Of a stretch of 64,000 nucleotides of DNA, positions 9,905-18,993 are shown in pieces. The position numbers and the translations under genes are program-made. Each line of letters opens with the position of its first letter. Positions within the stretch are counted from its first letter, which is position 1. Source of the stretch: Arthrobacter sp. C2 (lineage in GTDB: Bacteria; Actinomycetota; Actinomycetes; Actinomycetales; Micrococcaceae); the NCBI GenBank assembly GCA_024207135.1, contig CP042428.1, forward strand, positions 1,612,001-1,676,000, given 5' to 3'. The notes beneath the pieces were generated by a model. That model was not told where the DNA came from and made no database searches. It worked only from the letters and a program-made list of their open reading frames with translations.

Positions 9905-10017
9905 CGTCATCCATCATAGGGCCAGCAATCCCCGAAGTCGGGCATCTGTGGGGTTTATCAAGGCAATCTTTGCCTATTCATGTGCCATATCCCACTACGG
10001 CACCGCGCCTTAACGCC

Positions 10018-10071
10018 CGAAGGGCCCCGGCACGAATGCCGGGACCCTTCGGTGCCGGGTGAAAACCCGGC
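10018..10071 (-). terminator. Tandem hairpins downstream of rpsI
   Basis: Two stems follow the rpsI stop: GCCGGGT/ACCCGGC (10054-10071) and a 14-bp stem CGAAGGGCCCCGGC / GCCGGGACCCTTCG (10018-10051, one mismatch). Together they should end the rplM-rpsI message. Confidence 0.7.
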
Positions 10072-10080
10072 GCAAGCGGT

Positions 10081-10581
10081 TTAGCGCTTGGAGAACTGCG
10101 AAGCCTTGCGAGCCTTCTTGAGACCAGCCTTCTTGCGCTCGATGACGCGTGCGTCACGAGTCAAGTAGCCGGCCTTCTTGAGAGCGGCGCGGTTGTTGTC
10201 GCGGTCGATCTCGTTCAGCGAGCGGGCGATGCCCAGGCGCAGCGCACCGGCCTGGCCCGAGGGGCCGCCACCGTGGATGCGTGCAATGACGTCGTATGCG
10301 CCGTCCAGCTCGAGGAGCTTGAACGGTTCGTTGACGTCCTGCTGGTGCAGCTTGTTCGGGAAGTAGTTGTCCAGCGAGCGGCCGTTGAGGGTCCACTGGC
10401 CGGTGCCCGGAACGACGCGCACGCGGGCAATTGCCTGCTTGCGACGGCCAACTGCTGCGCCTGCAACGGTCAGTGCCGGACGTTCCTTGACTGCCTCTGC
10501 CTCTACGGCAACGGTCTCCGAGGTGTACGAAGTCGGAGCTTCACCCTCGAATTCAGTGATCTCTTCAGTGTTCTGAGCCAC
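10081..10581 (-). CDS. rpsI: 30S ribosomal protein S9
   Basis: Small-subunit protein whose basic C-terminal tail reaches the P-site tRNA anticodon stem. The product is 166 residues; about 38 acidic N-terminal residues ([15 protein letters not shown]...) precede the conserved core that starts [20 protein letters not shown], an extension common in actinobacterial S9. [29 protein letters not shown] and the terminal [11 protein letters not shown] are family hallmarks. It is cotranscribed with rplM, 36 bp apart. Confidence 0.97.
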   Translation of the reverse strand: MAQNTEEITEFEGEAPTSYTSETVAVEAEAVKERPALTVAGAAVGRRKQAIARVRVVPGTGQWTLNGRSLDNYFPNKLHQQDVNEPFKLLELDGAYDVIARIHGGGPSGQAGALRLGIARSLNEIDRDNNRAALKKAGYLTRDARVIERKKAGLKKARKASQFSKR

Positions 10582-10617
10582 GATAATCTCCTAAAGTCTT
10601 GTTCTCGGGGCCCAGCG

Positions 10618-11061
10618 CTACTGCGCGACCTGGGTGATTTCGAAGGTCTGCGGCTGCTGTGCAGCGTGCGGGTGCTCGGCACCGCGGTAGACCTTCAACT
10701 TGGACAGCTGATCCGCAGCCAGCGAGTTCTTCGGGAGCATGCCCTTGATGGCCTTCTCCACTGCCTGTACCGGGTTCTTTTCAAGAAGCTCGGCGTAGGT
10801 CACGGACTTCAGGCCGCCCGGGAAACCCGAGTGGCGGTAGGCGCGCTTGTTTTCGAGCTTGGCGCCGGTGAGGGCAACCTTCTCGGCGTTGATGATGATG
10901 ACGTGGTCGCCCATGTCCATGTGGGGGGCGAAGGTAGCCTTGTGCTTGCCGCGCAGCAGGGTTGCGGCCTGGACGGCGAGGCGGCCAAGTACAACGTCAG
11001 TGGCATCAATGATGTGCCACTGGCGGGTCTGGTCAGCCGGCTTTGGAGTGAACGTACGCAC
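10618..11061 (-). CDS. rplM: 50S ribosomal protein L13
   Basis: Early-assembly large-subunit protein. The 147-residue product begins [20 protein letters not shown] and includes [37 protein letters not shown] and YRHSGFPGG, all standard L13 segments. It is the first gene of the rplM-rpsI operon. About 230 nt lie between the predicted promoter and the ATG, unusually long and possibly regulatory. Confidence 0.97.
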   Translation of the reverse strand: MRTFTPKPADQTRQWHIIDATDVVLGRLAVQAATLLRGKHKATFAPHMDMGDHVIIINAEKVALTGAKLENKRAYRHSGFPGGLKSVTYAELLEKNPVQAVEKAIKGMLPKNSLAADQLSKLKVYRGAEHPHAAQQPQTFEITQVAQ

Positions 11062-11322
11062 TGTAATTGCCTTTGTTTATTGGTTACTGGTCAAGCACAG
11101 GTCCAAACAGCGGCTGTGAGATCCACTATTGTCTTTGTGCTGTGTTTCGATGCGCTGTACCAGTTCGCCAGGTGAGGACTGAAAAGACCGGCCGTCCATG
11201 AATGTTCGCAATCCCAGCAGACCAGTGGCTCTGCAACTGAGCCGTCACGCGGAGAAGGTTGTGTCGAACAAAGGACACGCACAACAGCCGTTAGTCTATC
11301 GGATTAACCCCGGCACCACCAA
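11062..11322 (-). promoter_or_regulatory. rplM promoter and long leader
   Basis: TTGGTG (11317-11322) and TAGACT (11293-11298), 18 bp apart, form a good vegetative promoter. A start near 11286 gives a leader of about 225 nt. The leader contains GGCTC/GAGCC and other short stems but no U-tract terminator. There is no gene in 11062-11404. Confidence 0.55.
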
Positions 11323-11404
11323 AGCGTGCGCCGTGAACCGCGCTACGCTTGCGTGATTCGCCTCTCACTGCCCGGATCGGGGCACCCGGGCAAGGGTCTT
11401 GCCG

Positions 11405-12349
11405 CTATTCCAGCGACACTCCCCCGATGGGGATGCCCACGTCGTGCGGCAGCCGCCGGGCCCGGGTGAGCTCGGCACGCGCCGCCGCCTCGCGCCCGGT
11501 GGGGTAGGCCACTTCCTCGAGCACCAGGGCCCGGGGATCGGCCAGCAATGTCTTGGAATCACGCAATTCCTCGGCGAGGCGGGCGGCAACCCAGCCGGGT
11601 TCCTCCCGCCCGTCGCCCACCAGCAGGCACGCCCCGATGAGGGCGCGGACCATGTTGTGGCAGAACGCGTCCGCCTTCAGGTGCGCCACCACGATGCCGC
11701 GCTCGTCGCGGGCGAAGGAGAACTCGGTCAGCGTGCGGATGGTGGTGGCGTGGTCCCGCGGCTTGCAGAAGGACAGGAAGTCGTGGCGGCCCAGCAGGCT
11801 TTGCGCCTCGGCGTCCAGCAGCTCCACATCGACCTCGCGCTTGTGCCACATCGTGTAGGCGCGCGAGAGCGGGTCCCAGCTGGAGGCGCCGTCGGCGATC
11901 CGGTATGAATAGCGGCGCCAGAGGGCGGAGAAGCGCGCATCGAACCCGGCCGGGGCGAGGGAAGCCTGGTGGATGAGGATGGCCCCGCGCTCCCGGGTCA
12001 GCACCCCGCGCAGCCTGCGCACCAGGGCTCGTTCCGGGGAAATGGCCGCTCCGCGGGGCAGGGACTCGAATTCGGCGGCGGTCAGGTCGAAGTGGACCAT
12101 CTGGTTCCGGGCGTGGACCCCGGCATCGGTGCGCCCGGCCACCGTGGTGCGCACGGGCCGGCGCAGGAGCATGGCCAGGGCCGCTTCCACCACGCCTTGC
12201 ACCGTGGGAAGGCCAGGCTGGATGGCCCAGCCGTTGTACCCGGTGCCGTCATATCCCAGTCGCACGCACATGCGCACCAGCGCCGGCTCGGTGGGGCTGG
12301 AGCTGGGGGCCAGTGAGGGATCCACCGAATCAATGGCGGGAATCAACAT
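11405..12349 (-). CDS. truA: tRNA pseudouridine(38-40) synthase TruA
   Basis: Isomerises uridines 38-40 in the anticodon stem-loop of many tRNAs. The 314-residue product has LGYDGTGYNGWAIQP, the catalytic Asp75 in GRTDAGVHARNQMVHF, and CHNMVRALIGACLLVG in the C-terminal domain. ATG 12349 has AGGA about 8 nt upstream; the first ~25 residues are non-conserved. It lies in the usual actinobacterial place after rplQ, separated here by a strong hairpin. A weak stem, TGCCCGG/CCGGGCA (11369-11392), follows the stop. Confidence 0.95.
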   Translation of the reverse strand: MLIPAIDSVDPSLAPSSSPTEPALVRMCVRLGYDGTGYNGWAIQPGLPTVQGVVEAALAMLLRRPVRTTVAGRTDAGVHARNQMVHFDLTAAEFESLPRGAAISPERALVRRLRGVLTRERGAILIHQASLAPAGFDARFSALWRRYSYRIADGASSWDPLSRAYTMWHKREVDVELLDAEAQSLLGRHDFLSFCKPRDHATTIRTLTEFSFARDERGIVVAHLKADAFCHNMVRALIGACLLVGDGREEPGWVAARLAEELRDSKTLLADPRALVLEEVAYPTGREAAARAELTRARRLPHDVGIPIGGVSLE

Positions 12350-12404
12350 GTTTCAATCCTAGATCCACGCGCCTGCCCGCTGCGGGCCGGCGCCGTTTAA
12401 AGCC

Positions 12405-12455
12405 ATTGGCCCGGCGCATTTTCCCCCTAATCGGGAAAAGCCGCGCCGGGCCAAT
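12405..12455 (-). terminator. rplQ terminator
   Basis: A perfect 13-bp stem (ATTGGCCCGGCGC / GCGCCGGGCCAAT) encloses a second stem (TTTTCCC/GGGAAAA). On the minus strand it is followed by GGCTTTAAAC. It ends the rpoA-rplQ message before truA. Confidence 0.8.
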
Positions 12456-12483
12456 GTTTTGGCTGTTGCCAGGGGGACAAGGA

Positions 12484-12996
12484 CTAGGCCTTGTTCTCCT
12501 CTGCTGCCTCGGTCTCAACGACCTCGGCGGTTTCGGTTGCTTCGGTCTCGACGACCTCTTCAACCGGAGCAGCCACTGCGGCAGCCTTTTCGGCTTCCTT
12601 CACAACGGCCTGCTTCGGGGAAACCGGCTCCATGACCAATTCGATGACAGCCATCGGGGCGTTGTCGCCCTTGCGGTTGCCGATCTTGGTGATGCGGGTG
12701 TAGCCACCCGGACGCTCGGCCATGACCGGTGCGATGTTCTCGAACAGCTCGTGGACGATCGACTTGTTGGTGCGGCTGCGCGAGGCAATGACTGCCTGGA
12801 CGCGGCGACGCGAGGCCAGGTCTCCGCGCTTGGCGAAGGTGATCAGGCGCTCTGCGTGCGGACGAAGGCGCTTGGCCTTGGTCAGCGTGGTGGTGATGGA
12901 TTTGTTCTCGAACAGCTGCGCGGACAGGTTCGCGAGCATCAAACGCTCGTGAGCTGCGCTGCCGCCGAGACGCGGACCCTTGGGAGGGGTAGGCAT
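12484..12996 (-). CDS. rplQ: 50S ribosomal protein L17
   Basis: Protein near the peptide exit tunnel. The product is 170 residues: a conserved core to about residue 118 ([58 protein letters not shown]) followed by a ~50-residue Ala/Glu/Val-rich acidic tail ([20 protein letters not shown]), an actinobacterial extension. AGGAG precedes the ATG. It sits 94 bp downstream of rpoA. Confidence 0.97.
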   Translation of the reverse strand: MPTPPKGPRLGGSAAHERLMLANLSAQLFENKSITTTLTKAKRLRPHAERLITFAKRGDLASRRRVQAVIASRSRTNKSIVHELFENIAPVMAERPGGYTRITKIGNRKGDNAPMAVIELVMEPVSPKQAVVKEAEKAAAVAAPVEEVVETEATETAEVVETEAAEENKA

Positions 12997-13090
12997 AGTG
13001 TTCTCCTAGTATGGTGGCCTTTGCGCCCGGGGCCCCGGTGGGATACCGGGCGCAAAGGTTTAAGTTCTATAGCTGGTGGGCCAAGAAGTC

Positions 13091-14098
13091 TTAGACTTCT
13101 TCCTCACCGTAGACGTCATCGTCGCCAATGGCGGCGGCACGTGCTGCAAGATCGAAGCCCGGAGGGGAATCCTTCAGGGCCAGACCCAAATCGATCAGCT
13201 TCGCCTTGACCTCGTCAATGGACTTCGCACCGAAGTTACGGATGTCCATCAGGTCGGCCTCGGAGCGTGCAACGAGTTCACCCACGGAGTGGATGCCCTC
13301 ACGCTTGAGGCAGTTGTACGAGCGAACCGTCAATTCGAGGTCTTCGATCGGCAGTGCCATGTCGGCTGCGAGTGCGGCGTCCGTCGGGGACGGGCCGATC
13401 TCGATGCCTTCAGCGGCGGTGTTCAGCTCGCGTGCCAGGCCGAACAGTTCAACCAGGGTGGTGCCTGCGGATGCAACTGCATCGCGCGGGAGCATCGAAT
13501 CCTTGGTCTCGACATCGACGATGAGCTTGTCAAAGTCGGTGCGCTGCTCGACACGGGTGGCCTCCACGCGGAAGGTCACCTTCAGCACCGGCGAGTAGAT
13601 CGAATCCACTGGGATGCGACCGATCTCTGCGTCCACGTTCTTGTTCTGCGCTGCAGAAACATAACCGCGGCCACGTTCGATGGTCAGTTCCATGTCGAAC
13701 TTGCCCTTCGCGTTCAATGTCGCGATGTGCAGGTCCGGGTTGTGGAATTCCACGCCGGCTGGCGGGGTGATGTCGGCTGCGGTGACGACGCCCGGGCCCT
13801 GCTTGCGCAGGTAGGCGACGACCGGCTCGTCATGTTCGGAGGACACTGAGAGATTCTTGATGTTCAGAATCAGCTCGGTGACATCTTCCTTCACACCGGC
13901 TACGGTGGTGAACTCGTGCAATACCCCGTCGATCCGCACACTGGTGACAGCTGCACCAGGAATGGAGGAGAGCAGGGTACGGCGAAGCGAGTTACCCAGG
14001 GTGTAGCCGAAGCCAGGCTCCAACGGTTCAATTACGAAACGGGAGCGGTTCTCCGCTACGACTTCTTCGGTCAGGGTAGGGCGCTGTGCAATGAGCAC
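13091..14098 (-). CDS. rpoA: RNA polymerase alpha subunit
   Basis: Scaffold for RNA polymerase assembly and contact point for promoter UP elements and activators. The 335-residue product has the alpha-NTD ([28 protein letters not shown], about 1-230), a linker, and the alpha-CTD ([39 protein letters not shown]), ending in an acidic tail [10 protein letters not shown]. The start is GTG 14098 with AAAGGAA about 7 nt upstream. rpsD, which precedes rpoA in many bacteria, is absent; rpsK is the neighbour, beyond a hairpin and a candidate rpoA promoter. Confidence 0.97.
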   Translation of the reverse strand: MLIAQRPTLTEEVVAENRSRFVIEPLEPGFGYTLGNSLRRTLLSSIPGAAVTSVRIDGVLHEFTTVAGVKEDVTELILNIKNLSVSSEHDEPVVAYLRKQGPGVVTAADITPPAGVEFHNPDLHIATLNAKGKFDMELTIERGRGYVSAAQNKNVDAEIGRIPVDSIYSPVLKVTFRVEATRVEQRTDFDKLIVDVETKDSMLPRDAVASAGTTLVELFGLARELNTAAEGIEIGPSPTDAALAADMALPIEDLELTVRSYNCLKREGIHSVGELVARSEADLMDIRNFGAKSIDEVKAKLIDLGLALKDSPPGFDLAARAAAIGDDDVYGEEEV

Positions 14099-14123
14099 TT
14101 ACATTTCCTTTCAGCGAGCGTCC

Positions 14124-14152
14124 GCTATATGACGCAACACAGGGGGTGGAAA
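14124..14152 (-). promoter_or_regulatory. Candidate rpoA promoter
   Basis: TTTCCA (14147-14152) and TATAGC (14124-14129) are 17 bp apart, placing a start about 20 nt before the rpoA GTG. With the hairpin at 14207-14252 this suggests that rpoA-rplQ can be transcribed independently of rpsK. Confidence 0.45.
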
Positions 14153-14206
14153 CGACGTATGCCTCGTCGGCGTTCGTCTGGTTCGGTCTGGCTAGCCGTG
14201 GCGATC

Positions 14207-14252
14207 ATGCCGCCGCGCCCAACCCCCTTGCGGGGGAAAGACGCGGCGGCAT
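14207..14252 (-). terminator. Hairpin between rpsK and rpoA
   Basis: A perfect 11-bp outer stem (ATGCCGCCGCG / CGCGGCGGCAT) encloses CCCCC/GGGGG. It lies 20 nt past the rpsK stop. There is no U-tract on the minus strand, so it may be a partial terminator or an mRNA-stabilising hairpin. Confidence 0.6.
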
Positions 14253-14271
14253 CAAAGCCAGACAGTCATTT

Positions 14272-14673
14272 TTAGACGCGGCGACGCTTTGGCGGGCGGC
14301 AGCCGTTGTGTGCGCTTGGGGAAACGTCCTGGATGGACCCAACCTCAAGGCCAGCAGCCTGCAGCGAGCGGATCGCGGTTTCGCGTCCCGAGCCCGGGCC
14401 CTTGACGAAAACGTCAACCTTGCGAAGTCCGTGCTCCTGAGCACGCTTTGCAGCAGCCTCGGCGGCCATCTGTGCAGCGTACGGAGTGGACTTGCGCGAG
14501 CCCTTGAAGCCAACCTCGCCGGCCGAGGCCCACGAGATTACAGCACCTGAAGGATCCGTGATGGAAACGATGGTGTTGTTGAAGGTGCTCTTGATGTGCG
14601 CCTGTCCGAGCGCGATATTCTTTTTGTCCTTGCGACGCGGCTTGCGGACCGCTCCACGAGTCTTGGGGGGCAT
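14272..14673 (-). CDS. rpsK: 30S ribosomal protein S11
   Basis: Platform protein of the small subunit that contacts mRNA near the E site. The 133-residue product shows [60 protein letters not shown] and the basic C-terminus CRPPKRRRV, all canonical. It follows rpsM by 43 bp on the same strand. Confidence 0.98.
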   Translation of the reverse strand: MPPKTRGAVRKPRRKDKKNIALGQAHIKSTFNNTIVSITDPSGAVISWASAGEVGFKGSRKSTPYAAQMAAEAAAKRAQEHGLRKVDVFVKGPGSGRETAIRSLQAAGLEVGSIQDVSPSAHNGCRPPKRRRV

Positions 14674-14716
14674 GCTTACTCCTACGAGAAATTTGGCTTA
14701 GTGACGACCGCTAGAT

Positions 14717-15091
14717 TTAGCGGGTCTTCTTCTTACCGGCGACGGTGCGCTTCGGGCCCTTGCGGGTACGAGCGTTGGTCTTGGTGCGCTGACCGCGGAC
14801 CGGCAGGCCCTTGCGGTGGCGGATGCCTTCGTAGGAGCCGATTTCAACCTTGCGGCGAATGTCAGCTGCCACTTCACGGCGGAGGTCACCCTCAACCTTG
14901 AAGCTGCCTTCAATGAAGTCACGCAGCTGAACCAGCTCAGCGTCGGTCAGATCCTTCACGCGAGTGTCCGGGTTGATCCCGGTCTCGGCGATGGTCTGTT
15001 CTGCACGGGTCTTGCCCACGCCGTAGATGTAGGTAAGCGCAATAATCACGCGCTTTTCGCGCGGGATGTCTACGCCAGCTAGACGAGCCAT
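14717..15091 (-). CDS. rpsM: 30S ribosomal protein S13
   Basis: Head protein forming intersubunit bridges B1a/b and contacting P-site tRNA through its C-terminal tail. The 124-residue product has [20 protein letters not shown], the helix-hairpin-helix segment [12 protein letters not shown] and the tail [20 protein letters not shown]. It is preceded by a 150-nt gap carrying nested inverted repeats (15126-15201). Confidence 0.98.
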   Translation of the reverse strand: MARLAGVDIPREKRVIIALTYIYGVGKTRAEQTIAETGINPDTRVKDLTDAELVQLRDFIEGSFKVEGDLRREVAADIRRKVEIGSYEGIRHRKGLPVRGQRTKTNARTRKGPKRTVAGKKKTR

Positions 15092-15125
15092 ATGCTGTCT
15101 ACCTTTCGATGTGCGGAGGTCTAAA

Positions 15126-15201
15126 GCAGTACAATCCTGGGAATTCCCAGTCCACGGCCTCCGTGCCGTGGGTGTGCATCGCGCGGTGGATGCTGTACTG
15201 C
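15126..15201 (-). promoter_or_regulatory. Nested palindromes between rpmJ and rpsM
   Basis: An outer stem GCAGTACA-ATCC / GGAT-TGTACTGC (2-nt bulge) encloses two further elements: the perfect 14-nt palindrome CTGGGAATTCCCAG (15137-15150) and the hairpin CCACGGC/GCCGTGG (15152-15171). As RNA on the minus strand this would be a branched structure 26 nt before... the rpsM coding start region. It may be a ribosomal-protein binding leader for rpsM-rpsK or a processing site. I know of no named family that matches. Confidence 0.5.
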
Positions 15202-15241
15202 CGATTACAATTACTACGCGCAGGATTTCCCGTGAGGGAAA

Positions 15242-15355
15242 TTAGCCCTGACGCTGCTTATGGCGTGGATTTTCGCAGATCACCATGACCCGACCATTAC
15301 GGCGGATCACCTTGCACTTATCGCAGATCGGCTTCACGCTAGGGTTAACCTTCAC
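15242..15355 (-). CDS. rpmJ: 50S ribosomal protein L36
   Basis: Tiny zinc-ribbon protein of the large subunit. Translation from a GTG at 15355 gives 37 residues beginning [20 protein letters not shown] and ending NPRHKQRQG. It has the zinc ligands Cys11, Cys14, Cys27 and His32, so it is the zinc-binding (C+) form. AGGAG lies 8 nt before the GTG. It sits between infA and rpsM as in most bacteria. Confidence 0.96.
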   Translation of the reverse strand: MKVNPSVKPICDKCKVIRRNGRVMVICENPRHKQRQG

Positions 15356-15438
15356 GGCTTACTCCTTTTGCGGTTGCGGTTTCAGTGGAGCGTAATTACC
15401 TTTGTCGCCCGTCCCAAGGGAAGGAAGAACAAAAATCT

Positions 15439-15660
15439 TTACTTGTAGCGGTAAACGATACGTCCGCGGTTGAGGTCATACGGACTGAGTTCCACCACTA
15501 CGCGATCCTCAGGGAGGATTCGAATGTAGTGCTGACGCATCTTTCCCGAGATAGTTGCAAGTACAACGTGCCCGTTGGGCAGCTCAACACGGAACATCGC
15601 GTTGGGCAGTGCCTCTGACACGGTGCCTTCTACCTCGATGACACCCTCTTTCTTGGCCAT
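15439..15660 (-). CDS. infA: Translation initiation factor IF-1
   Basis: OB-fold factor that binds the 30S A site during initiation. The 73-residue product [20 protein letters not shown]...[20 protein letters not shown] ...RIVYRYK is the standard length. ATG 15660 with GGAGG 6 nt upstream is clear; the open frame continues upstream without conservation. It starts the infA-rpmJ-rpsM-rpsK group; the 231-bp gap to map probably holds a promoter I could not place. Confidence 0.97.
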   Translation of the reverse strand: MAKKEGVIEVEGTVSEALPNAMFRVELPNGHVVLATISGKMRQHYIRILPEDRVVVELSPYDLNRGRIVYRYK

Positions 15661-15891
15661 ATCCTCCGCTAACTTTTGTTGCTGGCGACATTTACCGCCA
15701 ACAGATTTATGGTCTCGGCCATCGATCACAGAGGTACCCGCAGCAACAGCTTTTGGGCACCAAGGAACAGACAACCAACAGTCAAGCCTACGCGCTGGAG
15801 GGCTTAAAGGGAAATCATTGTGGCCGACCCGTTTTGTTAGGTTGGCCACAGCTTCCCCACCCGGCCACGCGCACCGGAGGGCGGACCGGCG

Positions 15892-16722
15892 CTAGGAAAC
15901 GATCGGGGAGGGGACCACGCCGTACGGTGCAAGCCCCGCCACTCCCCCGTCGTGGGCCGTCAGTACCCAGATGCCGCCCATGTGCACGGCTACCGAGTGT
16001 TCCCACTGCGAGGCACGCTGCCCATCGACGGTCACCACGGTCCAGTCGTCGGCCAGCACCTTGGTCTCAAGCCCCCCGCGCACCAGCATCGGTTCGATGG
16101 CCAGGCACATGCCCGGCTTCACCCGGGCGCCGCGGTGTCCGGTGCGGTAGTTCAGGACATCGGGCGCCTGGTGCATCTCGGACCCGATGCCGTGGCCCAC
16201 GTAGTCCTCCAGGATGCCCAGCGGAGCGCCCGGGACCCCGGAGACGAAATCGTCGATGGCATCGCCGATCGCACCGACGAAGCGTGCCTCGGCCAGTGCG
16301 GCAATCCCCCGCCACATGGCTTCCTGGGTGATGTCGGACAGGCGCTGGTCCTCGGGGGCCGCGGTGCCGACGATGACGGTGCGCGCCGAGTCGGCATGCC
16401 AGCCGTCGATGATGGCCCCGCCGTCGATCTTCAGCACGTCCCCGTCCGCCAGCACGTACTCGCTGGGGAACCCGTGGACGACCTCCTCGTTGACCGAGGC
16501 GCAGATGGTGGCCGGGAACCCGTGGTAGCCCTTGAAGTTGCTGGTCGCCCCGTGGCGTTCAAGCACCGAGGCGAAGACCGTGTCCAGGTGGGCGGTGGTC
16601 ACGCCGATTTGCGCGGCGGCAACGGCTTCGTCCAAGGCCTCGGCCAGGACCAAGCCCGCCTCGCGCATCTTCAGGATCTGCCCGTTGGTCTTGTACTCGA
16701 TCTTGCGTTGGCTGAAAGCCAT
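15892..16722 (-). CDS. map: Methionine aminopeptidase, type I
   Basis: Removes the initiator Met from nascent proteins using a two-metal site. In the 276-residue product the five metal ligands are visible in order: Asp in IDGGAIIDGWHAD, Asp in HADSARTV, His in YVGHGIGSEMH, Glu in CLAIEPML and Glu in SQWEHSVAV. The substrate-side His lies in VNEEVVHGFP. ATG 16722 (MAFSQRKIEYKT) is preferred; an in-frame TTG lies 7 codons upstream inside the apparent AAAGGG ribosome binding site. An intrinsic terminator separates it from adk. Confidence 0.96.
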   Translation of the reverse strand: MAFSQRKIEYKTNGQILKMREAGLVLAEALDEAVAAAQIGVTTAHLDTVFASVLERHGATSNFKGYHGFPATICASVNEEVVHGFPSEYVLADGDVLKIDGGAIIDGWHADSARTVIVGTAAPEDQRLSDITQEAMWRGIAALAEARFVGAIGDAIDDFVSGVPGAPLGILEDYVGHGIGSEMHQAPDVLNYRTGHRGARVKPGMCLAIEPMLVRGGLETKVLADDWTVVTVDGQRASQWEHSVAVHMGGIWVLTAHDGGVAGLAPYGVVPSPIVS

Positions 16723-16768
16723 GGTGTGTATGTCCCTTTCCAAAGACGTTGCTCCACGTCATTATCGC

Positions 16769-16815
16769 AAAAAACCGCGGGGCTCGCGGCACTGGTGTGC
16801 CGGTCCCCGCGGTTT
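16769..16815 (-). terminator. Intrinsic terminator between adk and map
   Basis: AAACCGCGGGG / CCCCGCGGTTT form an 11-bp stem with an internal GGCAC/GTGCC hairpin. On the minus strand it runs straight into TTTTTTGCG, a classic U-tract. Confidence 0.88.
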
Positions 16816-16832
16816 GTGCGTGCGTGAGCGAT

Positions 16833-17405
16833 TTAGACGTTCTGTCCCAGCGCGTCCATGACGCGGTTGGTGACTTCATCGATCTCGCCGATGCCGTCCA
16901 CCAGGCGCACGATGCCGCGCTCCTGGTAGCGGTTGACCACGACGGCGGTTTCCTCGTGGTACAGGCCCAGGCGGTGGCGGATGACCTCTTCGTTGTCATC
17001 GGCGCGGCCTTCGATCTGCGCGCGCTTGAGCAGGCGGGCGACGAGCTCCTCGTCGTCGGCGGTCAGCTGCAGCACGGCGTCGAGCTGCACCCCGGCGTCG
17101 GCCAGGATCGAATCAAGCTCGTCGACCTGGGCGCTGGTGCGCGGGTACCCGTCCAGCAGGAAGCCGTCCTTGACGTCGTCCTGGGACAGGCGGTCGCGGA
17201 CCATCGAGTTGGTGACCGAGTCGGGAACGAAGTTCCCGGCGTCGATGTACTTCTTGGCCTCGACGCCCAGCGGGGTTCCGCCCTTGACGTTGGCGCGGAA
17301 GATGTCGCCGGTGGAGATGGCCACAACGTTGAGGCGCTCGGAGATGCGGTCCGCCTGGGTGCCCTTGCCGGCACCGGGGGGTCCAATGATCAACAGTCTT
17401 GTCAT
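16833..17405 (-). CDS. adk: Adenylate kinase
   Basis: Interconverts 2 ADP with ATP and AMP. The 190-residue protein is the short form without a zinc-binding LID. The P-loop GPPGAGKGT is at 8-16, then the AMP-binding segment STGDIFRANV and DGYPRTSAQVDELD. Its ATG overlaps the secY stop by 4 nt (ATGA), so secY and adk are translationally coupled. Confidence 0.97.
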   Translation of the reverse strand: MTRLLIIGPPGAGKGTQADRISERLNVVAISTGDIFRANVKGGTPLGVEAKKYIDAGNFVPDSVTNSMVRDRLSQDDVKDGFLLDGYPRTSAQVDELDSILADAGVQLDAVLQLTADDEELVARLLKRAQIEGRADDNEEVIRHRLGLYHEETAVVVNRYQERGIVRLVDGIGEIDEVTNRVMDALGQNV

Positions 17406-18706
17406 CGCAGAAGTCCTTCGTAGTGTCGCTGCTGCATTTGTGCGTTGATTTGCTTGACGGTTTCAAGACCCACACCAACCATGATGAGGATCGAGGTGCC
17501 GCCAAATGGGAAGTTCTGATCGGCATTGATCAACACGAAGGCGATCAACGGAATCAGGGCCACGAATGCCAGGTAAATGGCACCGGGGAACGTGATGCGG
17601 CTGAGGATGTACTCGAGGTACTCGGCCGTCGGACGTCCGGCACGGATGCCGGGGATGAATCCGCCGTACTGCTTCATGTTGTCGGCAACCTCGGTCGGGT
17701 TGAACGTGATGGCGACGTAGAAGTAGGTGAAGCCGATGGTCAGCAGCGTGTAGGCGATCATGTACAGCGGCGAGGAACCGGCGAAGTTCGTCTGCACCCA
17801 CAGCGCCCAGTCCGGCAGCGTGCCGTCGGCACGCGTGTTGAACTGCACGACCATCGAGGGCAGTGCCAGCATCGAGGAAGCGAAGATCACCGGGATCACG
17901 CCGGCCATGTTGACCTTGATCGGGATGTAGGTGGACGTTCCGCCCACGGTGCGGCGCCCGATCATCCGCTTGGCGTACTGCACCGGGATGCGGCGCTGGG
18001 ACTGCTCCACGAAGACGACCAGGGCAATGACCGCGACGCCGATGAGGATGACCCCCGTGAAGACGCCCCAGCCCTGCGAGGTGGCGATGGCGCCCATGGC
18101 CGAGGGGAAGCCCGAGGCAATGGACACGAAGATCAGCAGCGACATGCCGTTGCCGACGCCGCGTTCGGTGGCCAGCTCGCCCATCCACATGATCAGGCCG
18201 GTGCCTGCGGTGAGCGTGAAGATCATCAGGATGATGACCCAGAGGTTGTCCTCGGGGACGATCGGGAGCTGGCAGGAGGGGAAGAGCATTCCGCTGCGTG
18301 CCAGCGAGACCAGCGTGGTTGCCTGCAACAGGCCCAGCGCAATGGTCAGGTACCGGGTGTACTGGGTCAGGACGGCCTGTCCGGCCTGTCCTTCCTTGTG
18401 CAGCTCCTCGAAGCGAGGGATCACCACACGCAGCAGCTGGACGATGATGGAGGCCGTGATGTAGGGCATGATGCCCATGGCGAAGATCGAGACCTGCAGC
18501 AATGCACCGCCGCTGAACAGGTTCACGAACTGGTACAGGCCGCCGGTGGTGTTACCCGCGGCAAGACACTGTTGGACGTTGGAGTAGTCCACGCCAGGGG
18601 CAGGGATGTAGACACCTGCACGGTAGATCGCGATGATGGCGAGCGTGAACAACAACTTGCGTCGCAGGTCAGGCGTCCGGAATACCCGGGCAATGGCGCT
18701 GAACAA
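17402..18706 (-). CDS. secY: Protein translocase channel subunit SecY
   Basis: Ten-TM channel of the Sec translocon; its partner secE is at 57516-57782. The 434-residue product has SAIARVFRTPDLRRKLLFTL at the N-terminus, the plug/TM2 region GGALLQVSIFAMGIMPYITA, and FTYFYVAITFNPTEVADNMK in TM8. The best start is a TTG at 18706, preceded by a strong GGAGG with 5-nt spacing; the longer frame upstream is not SecY-like. It has its own candidate promoter, beyond a strong terminator after rplO. Confidence 0.97.
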   Translation of the reverse strand: MFSAIARVFRTPDLRRKLLFTLAIIAIYRAGVYIPAPGVDYSNVQQCLAAGNTTGGLYQFVNLFSGGALLQVSIFAMGIMPYITASIIVQLLRVVIPRFEELHKEGQAGQAVLTQYTRYLTIALGLLQATTLVSLARSGMLFPSCQLPIVPEDNLWVIILMIFTLTAGTGLIMWMGELATERGVGNGMSLLIFVSIASGFPSAMGAIATSQGWGVFTGVILIGVAVIALVVFVEQSQRRIPVQYAKRMIGRRTVGGTSTYIPIKVNMAGVIPVIFASSMLALPSMVVQFNTRADGTLPDWALWVQTNFAGSSPLYMIAYTLLTIGFTYFYVAITFNPTEVADNMKQYGGFIPGIRAGRPTAEYLEYILSRITFPGAIYLAFVALIPLIAFVLINADQNFPFGGTSILIMVGVGLETVKQINAQMQQRHYEGLLR

Positions 18707-18756
18707 GCGTCCTCCTGATTGGTGGTGGCCGGGGGTACCCGGGGGTTGACCTATTG

Positions 18757-18787
18757 ATTCTATCGGGTGGTGAGTGTTACACACCAA
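18757..18787 (-). promoter_or_regulatory. Candidate secY promoter
   Basis: TTGGTG (18782-18787) and TAGAAT (18757-18762), 19 bp apart, give a start about 45 nt before the secY TTG. Independent secY-adk expression fits the upstream terminator. Confidence 0.5.
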
Positions 18788-18910
18788 ATGAATCGCGGCT
18801 GGGACTGTAATCATTCCCCGGCTGATCGATATATCCAGCGGGAAACCACCTGCGGAACCATGCCCACGGCATAACTGCATGACAGCCGGTTCCCGAAGGT
18901 GTAGCGGAAA

Positions 18911-18964
18911 GAAAAAAGGGGTGTCCCCGGGAATCCGCTTAGCGAATTCCCGGGTCCACCCCTT
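18911..18964 (-). terminator. Intrinsic terminator after rplO
   Basis: AAGGGGTG/CACCCCTT and CCCGGGAAT/ATTCCCGGG stack into a long stem. On the minus strand it is followed by TTTTTTCTTTCC. It ends the rplN-rplO message ahead of secY. Confidence 0.88.
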
Positions 18965-18993
18965 CTCACTGTGTGATCAAGAGACCACGTAGC

